Of a DNA stretch of 32,828 nucleotides, positions 14,835 through 22,754 are shown one piece after another. The stretch is from Patescibacteria group bacterium (GTDB lineage Bacteria > Patescibacteriota > Patescibacteriia > Patescibacteriales > UBA12465). The translations under genes were made by a program, and so were the position numbers. Each line of letters starts with the position of its first letter. The first letter of the stretch is position 1. The stretch is from NCBI GenBank assembly GCA_028692765.1, contig JAQUWT010000012.1:1-32828 (forward strand), given 5' to 3'. Below the pieces are notes generated by a model that saw only the letters and a program-made list of their open reading frames with translations, did no database searches and was not told the origin of the DNA.

Positions 14835-14911
14835 GGGCCATTAGCTCAGTTGGCTAGAGCGCTTCCATGGCATGGAAGAGGTCAAGGGTTCAAGTCCCTT
14901 ATGGTCCACCA
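14835..14911 (+). tRNA. tRNA-Ala (anticodon GGC), CCA encoded
   Basis: Cloverleaf with the G3-T70 pair that marks alanine tRNAs (GGGCCAT with ATGGTCC). Anticodon stem CTTCC/GGAAG with loop ATGGCAT gives GGC. CCA is encoded at 14909-14911. A palindrome copy lies just upstream and a terminator just downstream. Confidence 0.96.
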
Positions 14912-14920
14912 AAAAATAAA

Positions 14921-14941
14921 GCCGGGTTAATCCGGTTTTTT
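14921..14941 (+). terminator. Terminator after tRNA-Ala
   Basis: CCGGG pairs with TCCGG (one G-T pair) around a 4-base loop, followed by six T. Confidence 0.75.
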
Positions 14942-15422
14942 GTTTATATAAAATATATAATTAAATTGTTCTACAAAGAACAATTAATGGCTTACTTATT
15001 TTTACTTTAACCATCTACATATTATATTTTTATATTAAATAATATAAAATGATGTTCTTTGTGGAACATTGTAGGATGATTGCAAAAAAGTAAGAAAATT
15101 AATGCCTTTAGCCTTTGAGTTGTGATAGAATTTTTAGAAATTATTTTTAATGATTTTTTTAGTTAGATTAAGATTGAGTTATAAAATATGGAGGCAATTA
15201 AAATTTATAAATTATTATTAATTTTTAGATATTATTTTTATTTTATAAAAAATATGTTCTTCGTAGAACATTTATATATTTTTATTTTAACAAGAAGTTG
15301 AAAATTAAATAATTTTTTATAGTATGTTAATTGTTCTACAAAGAACAATTAAAATTAGCTAATATTAAACATAAAAATAGTTATTTAAATTATTTGTTAA
15401 ATATTAGTTAAAATATTTATCT
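14942..15422. other. Long AT-rich non-coding stretch with four palindromes
   Basis: No open frame with coding character on either strand. The content is A/T runs and palindrome copies 2 to 5 spaced 88, 202 and 73 bases start to start. A weak ribosome-site-like TGGAGG near 15190 is not followed by a usable frame. It could hold an unrecognised RNA gene, a regulatory array, or decayed sequence. Confidence 0.6.
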
Positions 15423-15451
15423 TTGCCTTTTACCAATAGTCATTGTATAAT
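15423..15451 (+). promoter_or_regulatory. trxB promoter
   Basis: TTGCCT (15423-15428) and a perfect TATAAT (15446-15451) with a 17-base spacer. The leader would be about 27 bases. Confidence 0.65.
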
Positions 15452-15484
15452 ATAGTATTATTAGTATTATTAATTAAATAATTT

Positions 15485-16417
15485 ATGTACGACACCATTA
15501 TTATTGGCCAGGGTCCGGCTGGCATTACTGCAGGTATTTATGCCGCCCGCAGAGAAATGAAGACTTTAATTTTAGGAAAAGAGCCTGGAGGGCAAATTAT
15601 TTGGGCGGGTGAGATTGAAAATTATCCCGGTTTTACCAGTATTAGTAATTTTGATTTGATTTCTAGATTTAATGAGCACGCTTTAGCTTCTGGAGCGGAA
15701 ATAAAGAGCGCTGAAGTTAAGCGAGTGGAAAAACAGGCTGATGGTAATTTTTTAATTTCTACCGATCGTGATAAGTATGAGGCTAAAACCGTAATTATCG
15801 CTATGGGTCTATCCCCCCGCCGCCTTGCCGTTCCCGGAGAGATTGAATTTAGCGGCAAGGGGGTTTCTTACTGTGCTAATTGTGACGGTCCATTGTATAA
15901 AGGCAAGACCGTGGCGGTTATTGGTAGTGGTAATTCCGCTTTTGATGCGGCCGAGGTGCTTTCCAAAATTGCTGCTAAAGTGTATCTCATTATCCGTAGC
16001 GCTACTTTTAAAGCTTTTGATTCTTTAGTTGAGGAGGTAAAAAGCCGCAATAATATTGAAATAATTACCGGCGCTCAAACTCGTGAGATTAAGGGCGGCG
16101 ATAAAGTTGAATCTCTGGTCTATCAAAATGACTCCGGTCAGGAAATATCTTTGCCTTTGGACGGTGTTTTTGTAGAAATAGGCCGTATTGCCAGTACTGA
16201 CTTAGTGGCTGACTTGGTTAATCGCGATGAAAGGTCGCAAATATTAGTTGATGATAAATATGCTACCCGCACTCCCGGATTATTTGCCGCCGGCGACGTT
16301 GTGGCTAGCGAATTTAAGCAGATTACCATTGCCATGGGTCAGGCCACTTCAGCGGCCCTTTACGCTTATCAGTATATACAAGGAGCGGGAGCACCTAAAA
16401 TTACCACTTCGAAATAA
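15485..16417 (+). CDS. trxB: Thioredoxin reductase-like flavoprotein
   Basis: A 310-residue low-molecular-weight thioredoxin reductase, the enzyme that passes electrons from a pyridine nucleotide through FAD and a redox disulfide to thioredoxin. The FAD motif is GQGPAG (8-13), the active disulfide is CANC (130-133), and the nucleotide motif is GSGNSA (147-152). AAGDV near the end binds FAD. The usual NADPH signature HRRxxFR reads IRSATFK (170-176): the His and second Arg are lost, so NADPH preference is doubtful. It is a single gene with its own promoter and terminator. No thioredoxin gene is in the window. Confidence 0.9.
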   Translation: MYDTIIIGQGPAGITAGIYAARREMKTLILGKEPGGQIIWAGEIENYPGFTSISNFDLISRFNEHALASGAEIKSAEVKRVEKQADGNFLISTDRDKYEAKTVIIAMGLSPRRLAVPGEIEFSGKGVSYCANCDGPLYKGKTVAVIGSGNSAFDAAEVLSKIAAKVYLIIRSATFKAFDSLVEEVKSRNNIEIITGAQTREIKGGDKVESLVYQNDSGQEISLPLDGVFVEIGRIASTDLVADLVNRDERSQILVDDKYATRTPGLFAAGDVVASEFKQITIAMGQATSAALYAYQYIQGAGAPKITTSK

Positions 16418-16420
16418 TTA

Positions 16421-16448
16421 AAATCGCCCTTTCAGGGGCGATTTTTTT
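16421..16448 (+). terminator. Terminator after trxB
   Basis: AAATCGCCC pairs with GGGCGATTT around a short loop, then T7. Confidence 0.85.
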
Positions 16449-16486
16449 ATAGTATAATATAGTCATAATTTTAATCATCTGCATTT

Positions 16487-17764
16487 ATGGATAATAAGAA
16501 AATTCATTTAGTAGCGGCGGATATGGGTTATGGCCATCAACGGGCGGCCTATCCCTTGTTGCCTCTAAGTCGAGCCGGCATTATTAATCTTAATGATTAT
16601 CCAGAAATCGATAATTGGGAAAAATCTTATTGGCTTAATAGCCAAAAATCATACGAAAAAATATCTTATTTCAAGAGAATTCCAGTTTTAGGGGAATTAG
16701 TTTTCCGGGCGATGGATTATTTTCAAAGAATTGACGCTTTTTATCCTCGTCGGGACTTATCGCGGCAAACTTTGCAACAAAAGATATTTTTTAAGGCGGT
16801 AAAAAAGGGCGTCGGTAAAAAGTTAATCGAATCTCTTAATAAAGAGGTTTTACCTTTGGTTACCACTTTTTTTGTCGCAGCTTATTGCGCCGAATATTAT
16901 CATTATCAAGGCCCGATATATTGCATTGTTTGCGATGCGGATATTTCTCGAGCTTGGGCTCCTATCAATCCCCGTTCTAGCCGTATAATTTATTTATGTC
17001 CGAATAAGCGAGTGGGGGAAAGATTAAAAGAATATGGTGTGATTTCAGATAATATAAAAATAACCGGTTTTCCTCTGCCGGCTGACAACCTCGGATTAGA
17101 TGATTCGCTTTTGAATGGTGATATGGCTGTCAGATTGGGCGGACTTGATCCGCGCGGTAATTTTTATAATAAATATAGAAGTTTGCTCGTTGATTTATTT
17201 CCAGAAATCAAACCTGCTTCTCGGCCTTTAGAACTGACTTTTGCTGTCGGCGGCGCCGGCGCGCAGAGAGAAATAGGGGCTTTGATTTTGAGGCGCTTAG
17301 AGGCATCTATAAAATCTGGAAAAGTTAAAATAAACTTAGTGGCCGGTAGTCGTGCTGATGTAAACGAATATTTTAAAAAAGCTGTTTTAAATTTAGGTTT
17401 AGAAAACAATAATAGTGTGAGAATTATTTATCATCCGCAAAAGATGGAATATTTTCGCTTGTTTAATTTATGTTTGCGCCGCACCGATATTTTATGGACC
17501 AAGCCCTCGGAACTAAGTTTTTATACCGGCTTAGGTTTGCCGATAATAATGTCAGAACCGGTTGGCGCTCAAGAAAAATTTAATCGTGAGTGGCTTTTAT
17601 CTATCGGCGCTGCTTTTGATGAAGTTAATCCTGAGTTTGTAAACGAATGGTTGTTTGATTGGCTAGATGACGGACGTTTGGCTAGGGCCTCTTTGAATGC
17701 TTATCTTTATGTTGGGCATAAGGGTGTAGAAAATATGGAAAAAGAAATATTTTCTAATTTTTAA
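16487..17764 (+). CDS. GT-B-fold glycosyltransferase-like protein
   Basis: A 425-residue protein resembling the MurG/MGDG-synthase group (GT28-like). ADMGYGHQRAAYPL at 11-24 matches the glycine-rich loop with GHxxAA seen in these enzymes. A GAGAQREIGALIL segment starts the second domain. The region HPQKMEYFRLFNLCLRRTDI followed by TKPSELSFYTGLGLPIIMSEP resembles the donor-sugar pocket. It has no membrane helix and probably acts at the cytoplasmic face of the membrane, building a glycolipid or lipid-linked sugar. It leads a four-gene unit: the next gene starts 3 bases later. Donor and acceptor are unknown. Confidence 0.65.
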   Translation: MDNKKIHLVAADMGYGHQRAAYPLLPLSRAGIINLNDYPEIDNWEKSYWLNSQKSYEKISYFKRIPVLGELVFRAMDYFQRIDAFYPRRDLSRQTLQQKIFFKAVKKGVGKKLIESLNKEVLPLVTTFFVAAYCAEYYHYQGPIYCIVCDADISRAWAPINPRSSRIIYLCPNKRVGERLKEYGVISDNIKITGFPLPADNLGLDDSLLNGDMAVRLGGLDPRGNFYNKYRSLLVDLFPEIKPASRPLELTFAVGGAGAQREIGALILRRLEASIKSGKVKINLVAGSRADVNEYFKKAVLNLGLENNNSVRIIYHPQKMEYFRLFNLCLRRTDILWTKPSELSFYTGLGLPIIMSEPVGAQEKFNREWLLSIGAAFDEVNPEFVNEWLFDWLDDGRLARASLNAYLYVGHKGVENMEKEIFSNF

Positions 17765-17767
17765 TTT

Positions 17768-18709
17768 ATGGCTTGGTTTTTTGTAGCTCTATCAGCTTAT
17801 TTTTTGCTGGCGATAGCAAATTTGGTTGATAAATTTTTAGTAGAGAAAGTTGTCGGCAGCGCTAGAGCTTATACTTTCATTGCTTGTGCGATGGGGGCGC
17901 TTGTTTTTCTGACTGCTCCTTGGTTTCTGTCTTGGCCGGGGATATTCCTTTTTTGGTTTAATTTGTTTTTAGGTTTATTATTCGCCTTGGCTTTGTTATT
18001 TTTATATGCGGCCCTAAGAAGAGGGGAAGCTTCCCGTTCCTTGGTAATTGTTGGCGGTTCTACGCCTATTTTTTCTCTGCCTTTATCTTTTTTATTCTTG
18101 GGTGATAAGTTTAGCGGCAATCAGCTAATAGCTATTTTTTTGCTTTTATCCGGATTATTGGTGGTCGTCTTCTTGCCCGGAAAACGCCAGAATTTTTGGG
18201 AAAAGATTTTTACTTCTTTAAATCTAAAACATAATGCCACTCTCTCCAGTGTTTTTTTGGCTTTGGCCTCTGGTCTTTTTTATGCGCTATTTTTTGTTGG
18301 CAGTAAATTTGCCTATTCTTCTCAGGAATTTTTGAGCGCTTTTTTATGGACTAGGCTCGGTGCTCTGTTGGCAGCCAGCTTGATTTTGTTTTCTCCTCGA
18401 GCTCGCCGAGAAATAAAAGCCATCTTTACGCGCCAGCCTAAGCGTCAGCGCAACCAGGGCCTAATTTTTGGCAATCAGGTTTTAGGGGCTATCGGTTTTA
18501 TTTTACAAAATTATGCGGTTTATCTTGGCCCAGTGGCGGTGGTTAATGCCTTACAAGGAGTGCAATATGCCTGGATTATATTTTTAGGAGCAATTATTTC
18601 TTTCTTTTATCCTAAAGCTTTAAAAGAGGATATTTCTAAAAAAGTCTTATTTCAAAAAGGTCTCGCTATTTTTATCATCAGCATCGGCCTTTACTTTTTG
18701 TCTTTATGA
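17768..18709 (+). CDS. EamA/DMT-family transporter
   Basis: A 313-residue integral membrane protein with about ten helices in two five-helix halves, as in the drug/metabolite transporter superfamily. The first half ends near a GSTPIFSLPLSFLFLGDKFS segment, the usual EamA signature; the second half has QGVQYAWIIFLGAIISFFYP in the equivalent place. These carriers move small metabolites or lipid-linked sugars. Its place between glycosyltransferase and hydrolase genes suggests a glycan precursor, but that is inference. It ends 4 bases inside the next gene (ATGA overlap). Confidence 0.8.
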   Translation: MAWFFVALSAYFLLAIANLVDKFLVEKVVGSARAYTFIACAMGALVFLTAPWFLSWPGIFLFWFNLFLGLLFALALLFLYAALRRGEASRSLVIVGGSTPIFSLPLSFLFLGDKFSGNQLIAIFLLLSGLLVVVFLPGKRQNFWEKIFTSLNLKHNATLSSVFLALASGLFYALFFVGSKFAYSSQEFLSAFLWTRLGALLAASLILFSPRARREIKAIFTRQPKRQRNQGLIFGNQVLGAIGFILQNYAVYLGPVAVVNALQGVQYAWIIFLGAIISFFYPKALKEDISKKVLFQKGLAIFIISIGLYFLSL

Positions 18710-19704
18710 AAATCAAGAAAAAAATGGTTTATCTAATAATTATCGTTTTTTTAGTGACCACGGTCTTATTTATGAAGATTTTTCAAAAAAAACAGGATGT
18801 CGAAATCGTGTCTAATCCTGATTTTTTTGGCGTTACTTTTTCTAAAAAATATGCCGCAGAAATAGGTTTAAATTGGCGCGAGCTCTATTTTGCTATTTTA
18901 GACGATTTACAAGTAAAAAATGTCCGTTTGCCGATATATTGGGATGAGATTGAAAAGGAAAAAGGGGTTTTTGATTACAGTGATTATGATTTTATGATTA
19001 GCGAGGGGGCTAAGCGCAACGTTAAGTTTGTTATTAATATCGGCTGGCGTTTGCCGCGGTGGCCGGAATGCCATGCTCCTGAGTGGACAAATCAAGAAGA
19101 TATAAATCAGGTTCAGGAAAGGACTTTGTTAATGTTGGAGAAGACGGTAAAACGCTATCAAGATAACTCTTCAATTTTATATTGGCAGGTTGAGAATGAG
19201 CCCTTTTTAAATACTTTCGGCATTTGCCCGCCCAGTGATGAGGCTTTTTTTGCAAAAGAGATTGCTTTGGTAAAATCTCTTGATAAACGTCCCGTGATGG
19301 TTTCCGGACCAGGTGAATTAAATATGTGGAGGAAGGAGGCTAAATATGGAGATGTTTTTGGTACCACGATGTACCGGGTTATTTGGAATAAGGTTATCGG
19401 TTATATGCGCTATCCTATTCCCGCTTGGTTTTATGGATTTAAGGCTTGGCTGGTTGGGATACCTGTTGATAAACGTTTTATTGCTGAACTTCAGGCCGAA
19501 CCCTGGGTGCCTCAAGGAAAAATTATATATTTGTCTAAAACTGAAGCCGACTACTCTTTTAATCTCGATCAATTTAAAGCTAACTTACAATATGCACTTA
19601 ACACTAAATTTAAAAAGGCTTATCTATGGGGGGTAGAATGGTGGTATTGGCAATATAAACATGGAGACAAGAGTTTTTGGGATTTAGCGCGCACTTTATT
19701 TTAA
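18706..19704 (+). CDS. Membrane-anchored clan GH-A glycoside hydrolase-like protein
   Basis: A 332-residue protein with a single N-terminal membrane anchor (about 7-24) and an extracellular TIM-barrel domain of the GH5/GH42-like type. KNVRLPIYWDEIEKEKGVFDY is split over strand 2. The acid/base is E165 in WQVENEP. A candidate nucleophile is E261 in IAELQAEPW. A WGVEWWYW segment near the end shapes the sugar site. The length and both Glu residues support activity. It probably trims or remodels a surface glycan. It overlaps the transporter gene and is 1 base from the GT2 gene, so all are co-translated. Confidence 0.75.
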   Translation: MKIKKKMVYLIIIVFLVTTVLFMKIFQKKQDVEIVSNPDFFGVTFSKKYAAEIGLNWRELYFAILDDLQVKNVRLPIYWDEIEKEKGVFDYSDYDFMISEGAKRNVKFVINIGWRLPRWPECHAPEWTNQEDINQVQERTLLMLEKTVKRYQDNSSILYWQVENEPFLNTFGICPPSDEAFFAKEIALVKSLDKRPVMVSGPGELNMWRKEAKYGDVFGTTMYRVIWNKVIGYMRYPIPAWFYGFKAWLVGIPVDKRFIAELQAEPWVPQGKIIYLSKTEADYSFNLDQFKANLQYALNTKFKKAYLWGVEWWYWQYKHGDKSFWDLARTLF

Positions 19705-19705
19705 T

Positions 19706-20407
19706 ATGCTCTCAATCGTCGTTCCTACTTTGAATGAAGAAAAATATTTGCCGCTCCTTATCGCTTCTTTAAAGAAGCAAAGTTTTTCTGATTATGAAAT
19801 TATTGTCTCTGACGGTATGTCGGAGGATGACACCAAAGAGGTGGCTTTAGCCGCTGCTTGTATTTTTATCCAAGACGAAAAACGTTCGCCGGCTAGACAG
19901 CGCAATCGCGGAGCCTCTATTGCCCAGGGAGACACTATTCTTTTTTTGGATGCCGACACAGTCGTTCCCGACAATTTTTTACCGGCAGTGTATGAAGAAT
20001 TTAAGCGCCGCCGTTTAAGCGCCGCCGGTTTTTATTTAATTTTTAATTCTTCTCGCTATATTTATCGCTGGTTTGAGTTTTTTTATCGCTCCGCTTGTTT
20101 TACTGGCCAATTTTTTTTCCCCGCTTCGGTCGGAGTTGGTATTATGGTTGACAAGAAAATACATGATAGTCAAAATGGCTTTGATGAAGGTATTTTTATC
20201 GGTGAAGATTATGATTATATCAAGCGTTTATCTAAGCAGGGGCGTTATCGTATGTTAAATTCATCTTATTTGTATTTTTCTGTAAGAAGACTAGAAAAGG
20301 AAGGAGTAGCTTCGGTTTTATGGAAATGGTTCAAAGGGGGGCTATATTTTTTAATTCGAGGCCCTATTAGAAAAAAGATAGTTGATTATGATTTTGGTAA
20401 ATATTAA
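19706..20407 (+). CDS. Family 2 glycosyltransferase
   Basis: A 233-residue GT-A enzyme. It opens MLSIVVPTLNEEKYLPLLIA, then has EIIVSDGMSEDDT for nucleotide binding, and DADT (about 76-79) for the metal. GEDYDYIKRL around 171-180 supplies the likely catalytic base region. It uses a nucleotide sugar to extend a glycan at the cytoplasmic face. There is a hydrophobic stretch near the C-terminus (GGLYFLIRGPI). It is the last gene of the 16487-20407 operon and ends at a strong terminator. Confidence 0.88.
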   Translation: MLSIVVPTLNEEKYLPLLIASLKKQSFSDYEIIVSDGMSEDDTKEVALAAACIFIQDEKRSPARQRNRGASIAQGDTILFLDADTVVPDNFLPAVYEEFKRRRLSAAGFYLIFNSSRYIYRWFEFFYRSACFTGQFFFPASVGVGIMVDKKIHDSQNGFDEGIFIGEDYDYIKRLSKQGRYRMLNSSYLYFSVRRLEKEGVASVLWKWFKGGLYFLIRGPIRKKIVDYDFGKY

Positions 20408-20433
20408 AAAATCCCCCTTAAGGGGGATTTTTT
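20406..20433. terminator. Bidirectional palindromic terminator
   Basis: A perfect 28-base palindrome with A6, C5 and G5, T6 blocks around TTAA. It stops the GT2 operon and lies 5 bases past the 3' end of tRNA-Gly on the other strand. Confidence 0.88.
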
Positions 20434-20438
20434 ATTTG

Positions 20439-20510
20439 AGCGGGTAAGCGGAATCGAACCGCCATCTTCAGCTTGGAAGGCTGACATAATAACCATTATA
20501 CGATACCCGC
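20439..20510 (-). tRNA. tRNA-Gly (anticodon TCC)
   Basis: Minus-strand cloverleaf with acceptor GCGGGTA/TACCCGC, anticodon stem TCAGC/GCTGA and loop CTTCCAA, giving TCC. CCA is not encoded. Confidence 0.95.
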
Positions 20511-20525
20511 GGGAAAGCTGAGATT

Positions 20526-20554
20526 ATGATAGAAGATTTACCAGTATCCGTCAA
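20526..20554 (-). promoter_or_regulatory. tRNA-Gly promoter
   Basis: On the minus strand TTGACG (20549-20554) and TATCAT (20526-20531) with a 17-base spacer, about 16 bases before the tRNA. Confidence 0.6.
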
Positions 20555-20558
20555 CTTT

Positions 20559-21740
20559 TTATTTACTATCTTTGATAATATGTAAAAACAGGAAGCTAGA
20601 GGTCATAATTAGGGCAATAAATAGGAATAAATATTGTAAGGGATAAAAATATATAATCAGTATGGCAAATACCGTGCCTAATAAGTACCCTAAGGGAGCG
20701 GTAGTACGGAAAAAGTTGATATATTGGACGTCTTTAGCATCAACAATTTTAAAAAAGTAAGACTCGCGCATCGCTTCCACTAAAGCGGCACCGACACGGC
20801 TAAAAAACAAAATGCCGCCCCACAGCCAGGGGTTGGCCTCTTTAACGGCAAAAAATAAAAATAAAGCGATAATAATTATAGCCAGCCCAGTCCCCATTAT
20901 TTCTTTTTCTCCCCAGTATTTATCCGCCAGCCAGCCAGCCGGGATTTCAAAAATTATAAATGGTAAAAGCATGACAGAAAACATTATACCTAAGACTGAC
21001 CAATTGAAACCAAGGTTTTGATGTAGATAAACGGGAATGTAGACAACGGCGCTGCTGAAAAAAAGATTAAGCAGTAAAGCGATAAAGAAGATGCCGCGGA
21101 GATTGCGGTTTTTCCATAATTTTTTTATCGTTGGCACAATGGGATGTGTGCGATAAGTGTCGCGATCACGCAAGCGGTGGCGGTTTTTTATTAGAATCGC
21201 CATAAATGGCACCAGACAAATAGCCGCCGCAATAAATACCCAATAGTAATCTCCTATTTCTATTAAATAGCTTGATAGAGACGGAGCGATAATCCAGCCA
21301 AGGTTAATGGCCGTAAAATAGATAGTTCTGGTCAGCCCGGTTGAGGCATCATCGGAAAAGCTTTCCACTAAAATATCCATGTTAATCCAAATCAAGTTGC
21401 TGGTTACGCTCAGAAGGATGAAGGCGATAAAAATCACAATCGCATGGTTGGCAAGGCTCATTCCCAAAAGAGAAAATATAAACAGAAACAGGACTATTTC
21501 CGTAGAAGCAATATTGCCTATATTTTTAATAATTTTAGGGAAAAAGATGATAGCAAACACCGTAATTAAATTGGCGCTGGCAAAAAATATACTCACCCAT
21601 GACAGCGAAAAAATTTGTCCCAAAAAATTTGACTGGATATAGGCGGGCAGAGCATTGGCGATGGCAAGGATGGTTCCCAAAATATATAAGAGAATTAGAC
21701 TTCGTTTTTTATTTGTTTTATTGAAGATTTTTAAAAACAT
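20559..21740 (-). CDS. Major facilitator superfamily transporter
   Basis: A 393-residue membrane protein with about twelve helices in two halves and a short basic loop (KNRHRLRDRDTYRTHP) between them, as in MFS carriers. The loop between helices 8 and 9 has GWLADKYWGEKEIM, matching the GxLaDrxGrk signature. The substrate cannot be inferred. It starts 1 base after the lgt stop and shares its transcript, behind tRNA-Leu. It ends close to the tRNA-Gly promoter. Confidence 0.85.
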   Translation of the reverse strand: MFLKIFNKTNKKRSLILLYILGTILAIANALPAYIQSNFLGQIFSLSWVSIFFASANLITVFAIIFFPKIIKNIGNIASTEIVLFLFIFSLLGMSLANHAIVIFIAFILLSVTSNLIWINMDILVESFSDDASTGLTRTIYFTAINLGWIIAPSLSSYLIEIGDYYWVFIAAAICLVPFMAILIKNRHRLRDRDTYRTHPIVPTIKKLWKNRNLRGIFFIALLLNLFFSSAVVYIPVYLHQNLGFNWSVLGIMFSVMLLPFIIFEIPAGWLADKYWGEKEIMGTGLAIIIIALFLFFAVKEANPWLWGGILFFSRVGAALVEAMRESYFFKIVDAKDVQYINFFRTTAPLGYLLGTVFAILIIYFYPLQYLFLFIALIMTSSFLFLHIIKDSK

Positions 21741-21741
21741 A

Positions 21742-22563
21742 TTAATCTTTAATTTTTTGCTTAAACGGACGATAGTTAATAAGAAGATAGACTAAACTGG
21801 CGATAATTATTATTAGGCTCATTATCTGCGGCCAGCGCCAGCCAAATAGCATCGGCGTAGCGTCTACTTTGATAAATTCTAAACTGAATCTCAATAAAGA
21901 GTAGAGGGTGAGGTAGGATATAATTATCAGACCGGATTTTTTATTATCCAATTCTTTTTTCCAGCTATAATTTAAAAATATAAGAAAGATAAAAATAAGC
22001 AGGCACCCCAAGCTTTCATATAAGAATGTCGGCTGAAAAAAAGTTTCGTTAATATATTGCCAGGGGCGGTTTATTTCCGCAATCGGTATTCCCCAGGGGA
22101 GCTTGGTCGGCAGGCCAAATAATTCTTGATTAAACCAATTTCCCCAGCGGCCGATAGCCTGCCCTAAAGCCACGCCGGCAACGCTTAAGGCGCCAAGGCG
22201 GATTATCGGTAAGCGGTAGTGTCTGGCAAATAGGAAAAGGGAGATAGCACCGCCGATAATTGCACCATGAATAGCTAAGCCGCCTTCCCAAAATTTAAAA
22301 GTAGCGGCCGGGTGTTGATAATAATATGGAAATTCCAGAAATAATTCGTAAATTCTCGCCCCCAATAAACCTCCTACTATCAGCCAAATAGCCAAATCCA
22401 AAACCCTGTCTTTCGATATTCCGTAAAAAGAGCTTAGCCGCCAAGCGGTGATAATGCCCCCGGCCATTCCTAAAACTAAAAATAAACCGTACCAATGAAC
22501 GGTAAGTGGTCCCAAACTGAAGAGAATCGGATTCGGTAAAAATGAGTGGAGAAAGTAAAACAT
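21742..22563 (-). CDS. lgt: Prolipoprotein diacylglyceryl transferase
   Basis: A 273-residue integral membrane enzyme that moves diacylglycerol from phosphatidylglycerol to the lipobox cysteine of prolipoproteins, the first step of lipoprotein maturation. It has about seven helices, EGGLAIHGAIIGG with the conserved His, and the Lgt signature GRWGNWFNQELFG. HWYGLFLVLG lies in the first part. A longer frame begins at 22599, but it overlaps tRNA-Leu; the ATG at 22563 (MFYFLHSFLPNP) fits the family. That start is 10 bases past the tRNA 3' end, so the tRNA and the mRNA probably share one transcript. Confidence 0.94.
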   Translation of the reverse strand: MFYFLHSFLPNPILFSLGPLTVHWYGLFLVLGMAGGIITAWRLSSFYGISKDRVLDLAIWLIVGGLLGARIYELFLEFPYYYQHPAATFKFWEGGLAIHGAIIGGAISLFLFARHYRLPIIRLGALSVAGVALGQAIGRWGNWFNQELFGLPTKLPWGIPIAEINRPWQYINETFFQPTFLYESLGCLLIFIFLIFLNYSWKKELDNKKSGLIIISYLTLYSLLRFSLEFIKVDATPMLFGWRWPQIMSLIIIIASLVYLLINYRPFKQKIKD

Positions 22564-22572
22564 TTGAATAAG

Positions 22573-22654
22573 TGCGGGCGGAGAGACTCGAACTCTCAAG
22601 GGTTGCCCCGCTTGGTCCTAAGCCAAGTGCGTCTGCCAATTCCGCCACGCCCGC
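22573..22654 (-). tRNA. tRNA-Leu (anticodon TAG)
   Basis: A class II tRNA on the minus strand with acceptor GCGGGCG/CGCCCGC, anticodon stem CTTGG/CCAAG, loop CTTAGGA giving TAG, and a long variable arm. CCA is not encoded. A moderate promoter (TTTACT, 17 bases, TAAGAT; 22669-22697) lies upstream. Confidence 0.94.
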
Positions 22655-22702
22655 GCGCTTTCATTACTATCTTACGGCATTATTATGAGAAAGTAAAGAA
22701 TG

Positions 22703-22711
22703 TGCTATAAT
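22703..22711 (+). promoter_or_regulatory. ppsA promoter, extended -10
   Basis: TGCTATAAT carries the TG extension and a perfect -10. A weak -35-like TTATGA lies 17 bases upstream. The leader would be about 37 bases. Confidence 0.55.
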
Positions 22712-22754
22712 GGAAATATAATTTTATAAGAAATAAAATTTTAAAATAATATTT

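Larger units (their letters stand above)
14810..15352. repeat. Family of five short palindromes around tRNA-Ala
   Basis: Five copies of a dyad with core GTTCT-4 bases-AGAAC: 14810-14827, 14964-14985, 15052-15069, 15254-15271 and 15327-15352. Stems are 7, 9, 7, 7 and 11 bp. Copies 1, 2 and 5 share loop ACAA; copies 3 and 4 have TTGT and TCGT. Outer pairs change on both sides (TTGTTCT with AGAACAA, ATGTTCT with AGAACAT), and copy 3 keeps pairing through a G-T pair. Copy 1 ends 7 bases before tRNA-Ala; the other four lie between that tRNA and trxB. They could be operators or RNA hairpins. Confidence 0.85.

Noticed and set aside
14942-15422. CRISPR array
   Set aside because: The repeats are short palindromes with uneven spacing of 73 to 202 bases and no cas gene is near.
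22564-22648. Longer lgt start at 22599 and a 117-residue frame at 22295-22648
   Set aside because: Both overlap tRNA-Leu; the second is a shadow of lgt and the tRNA.
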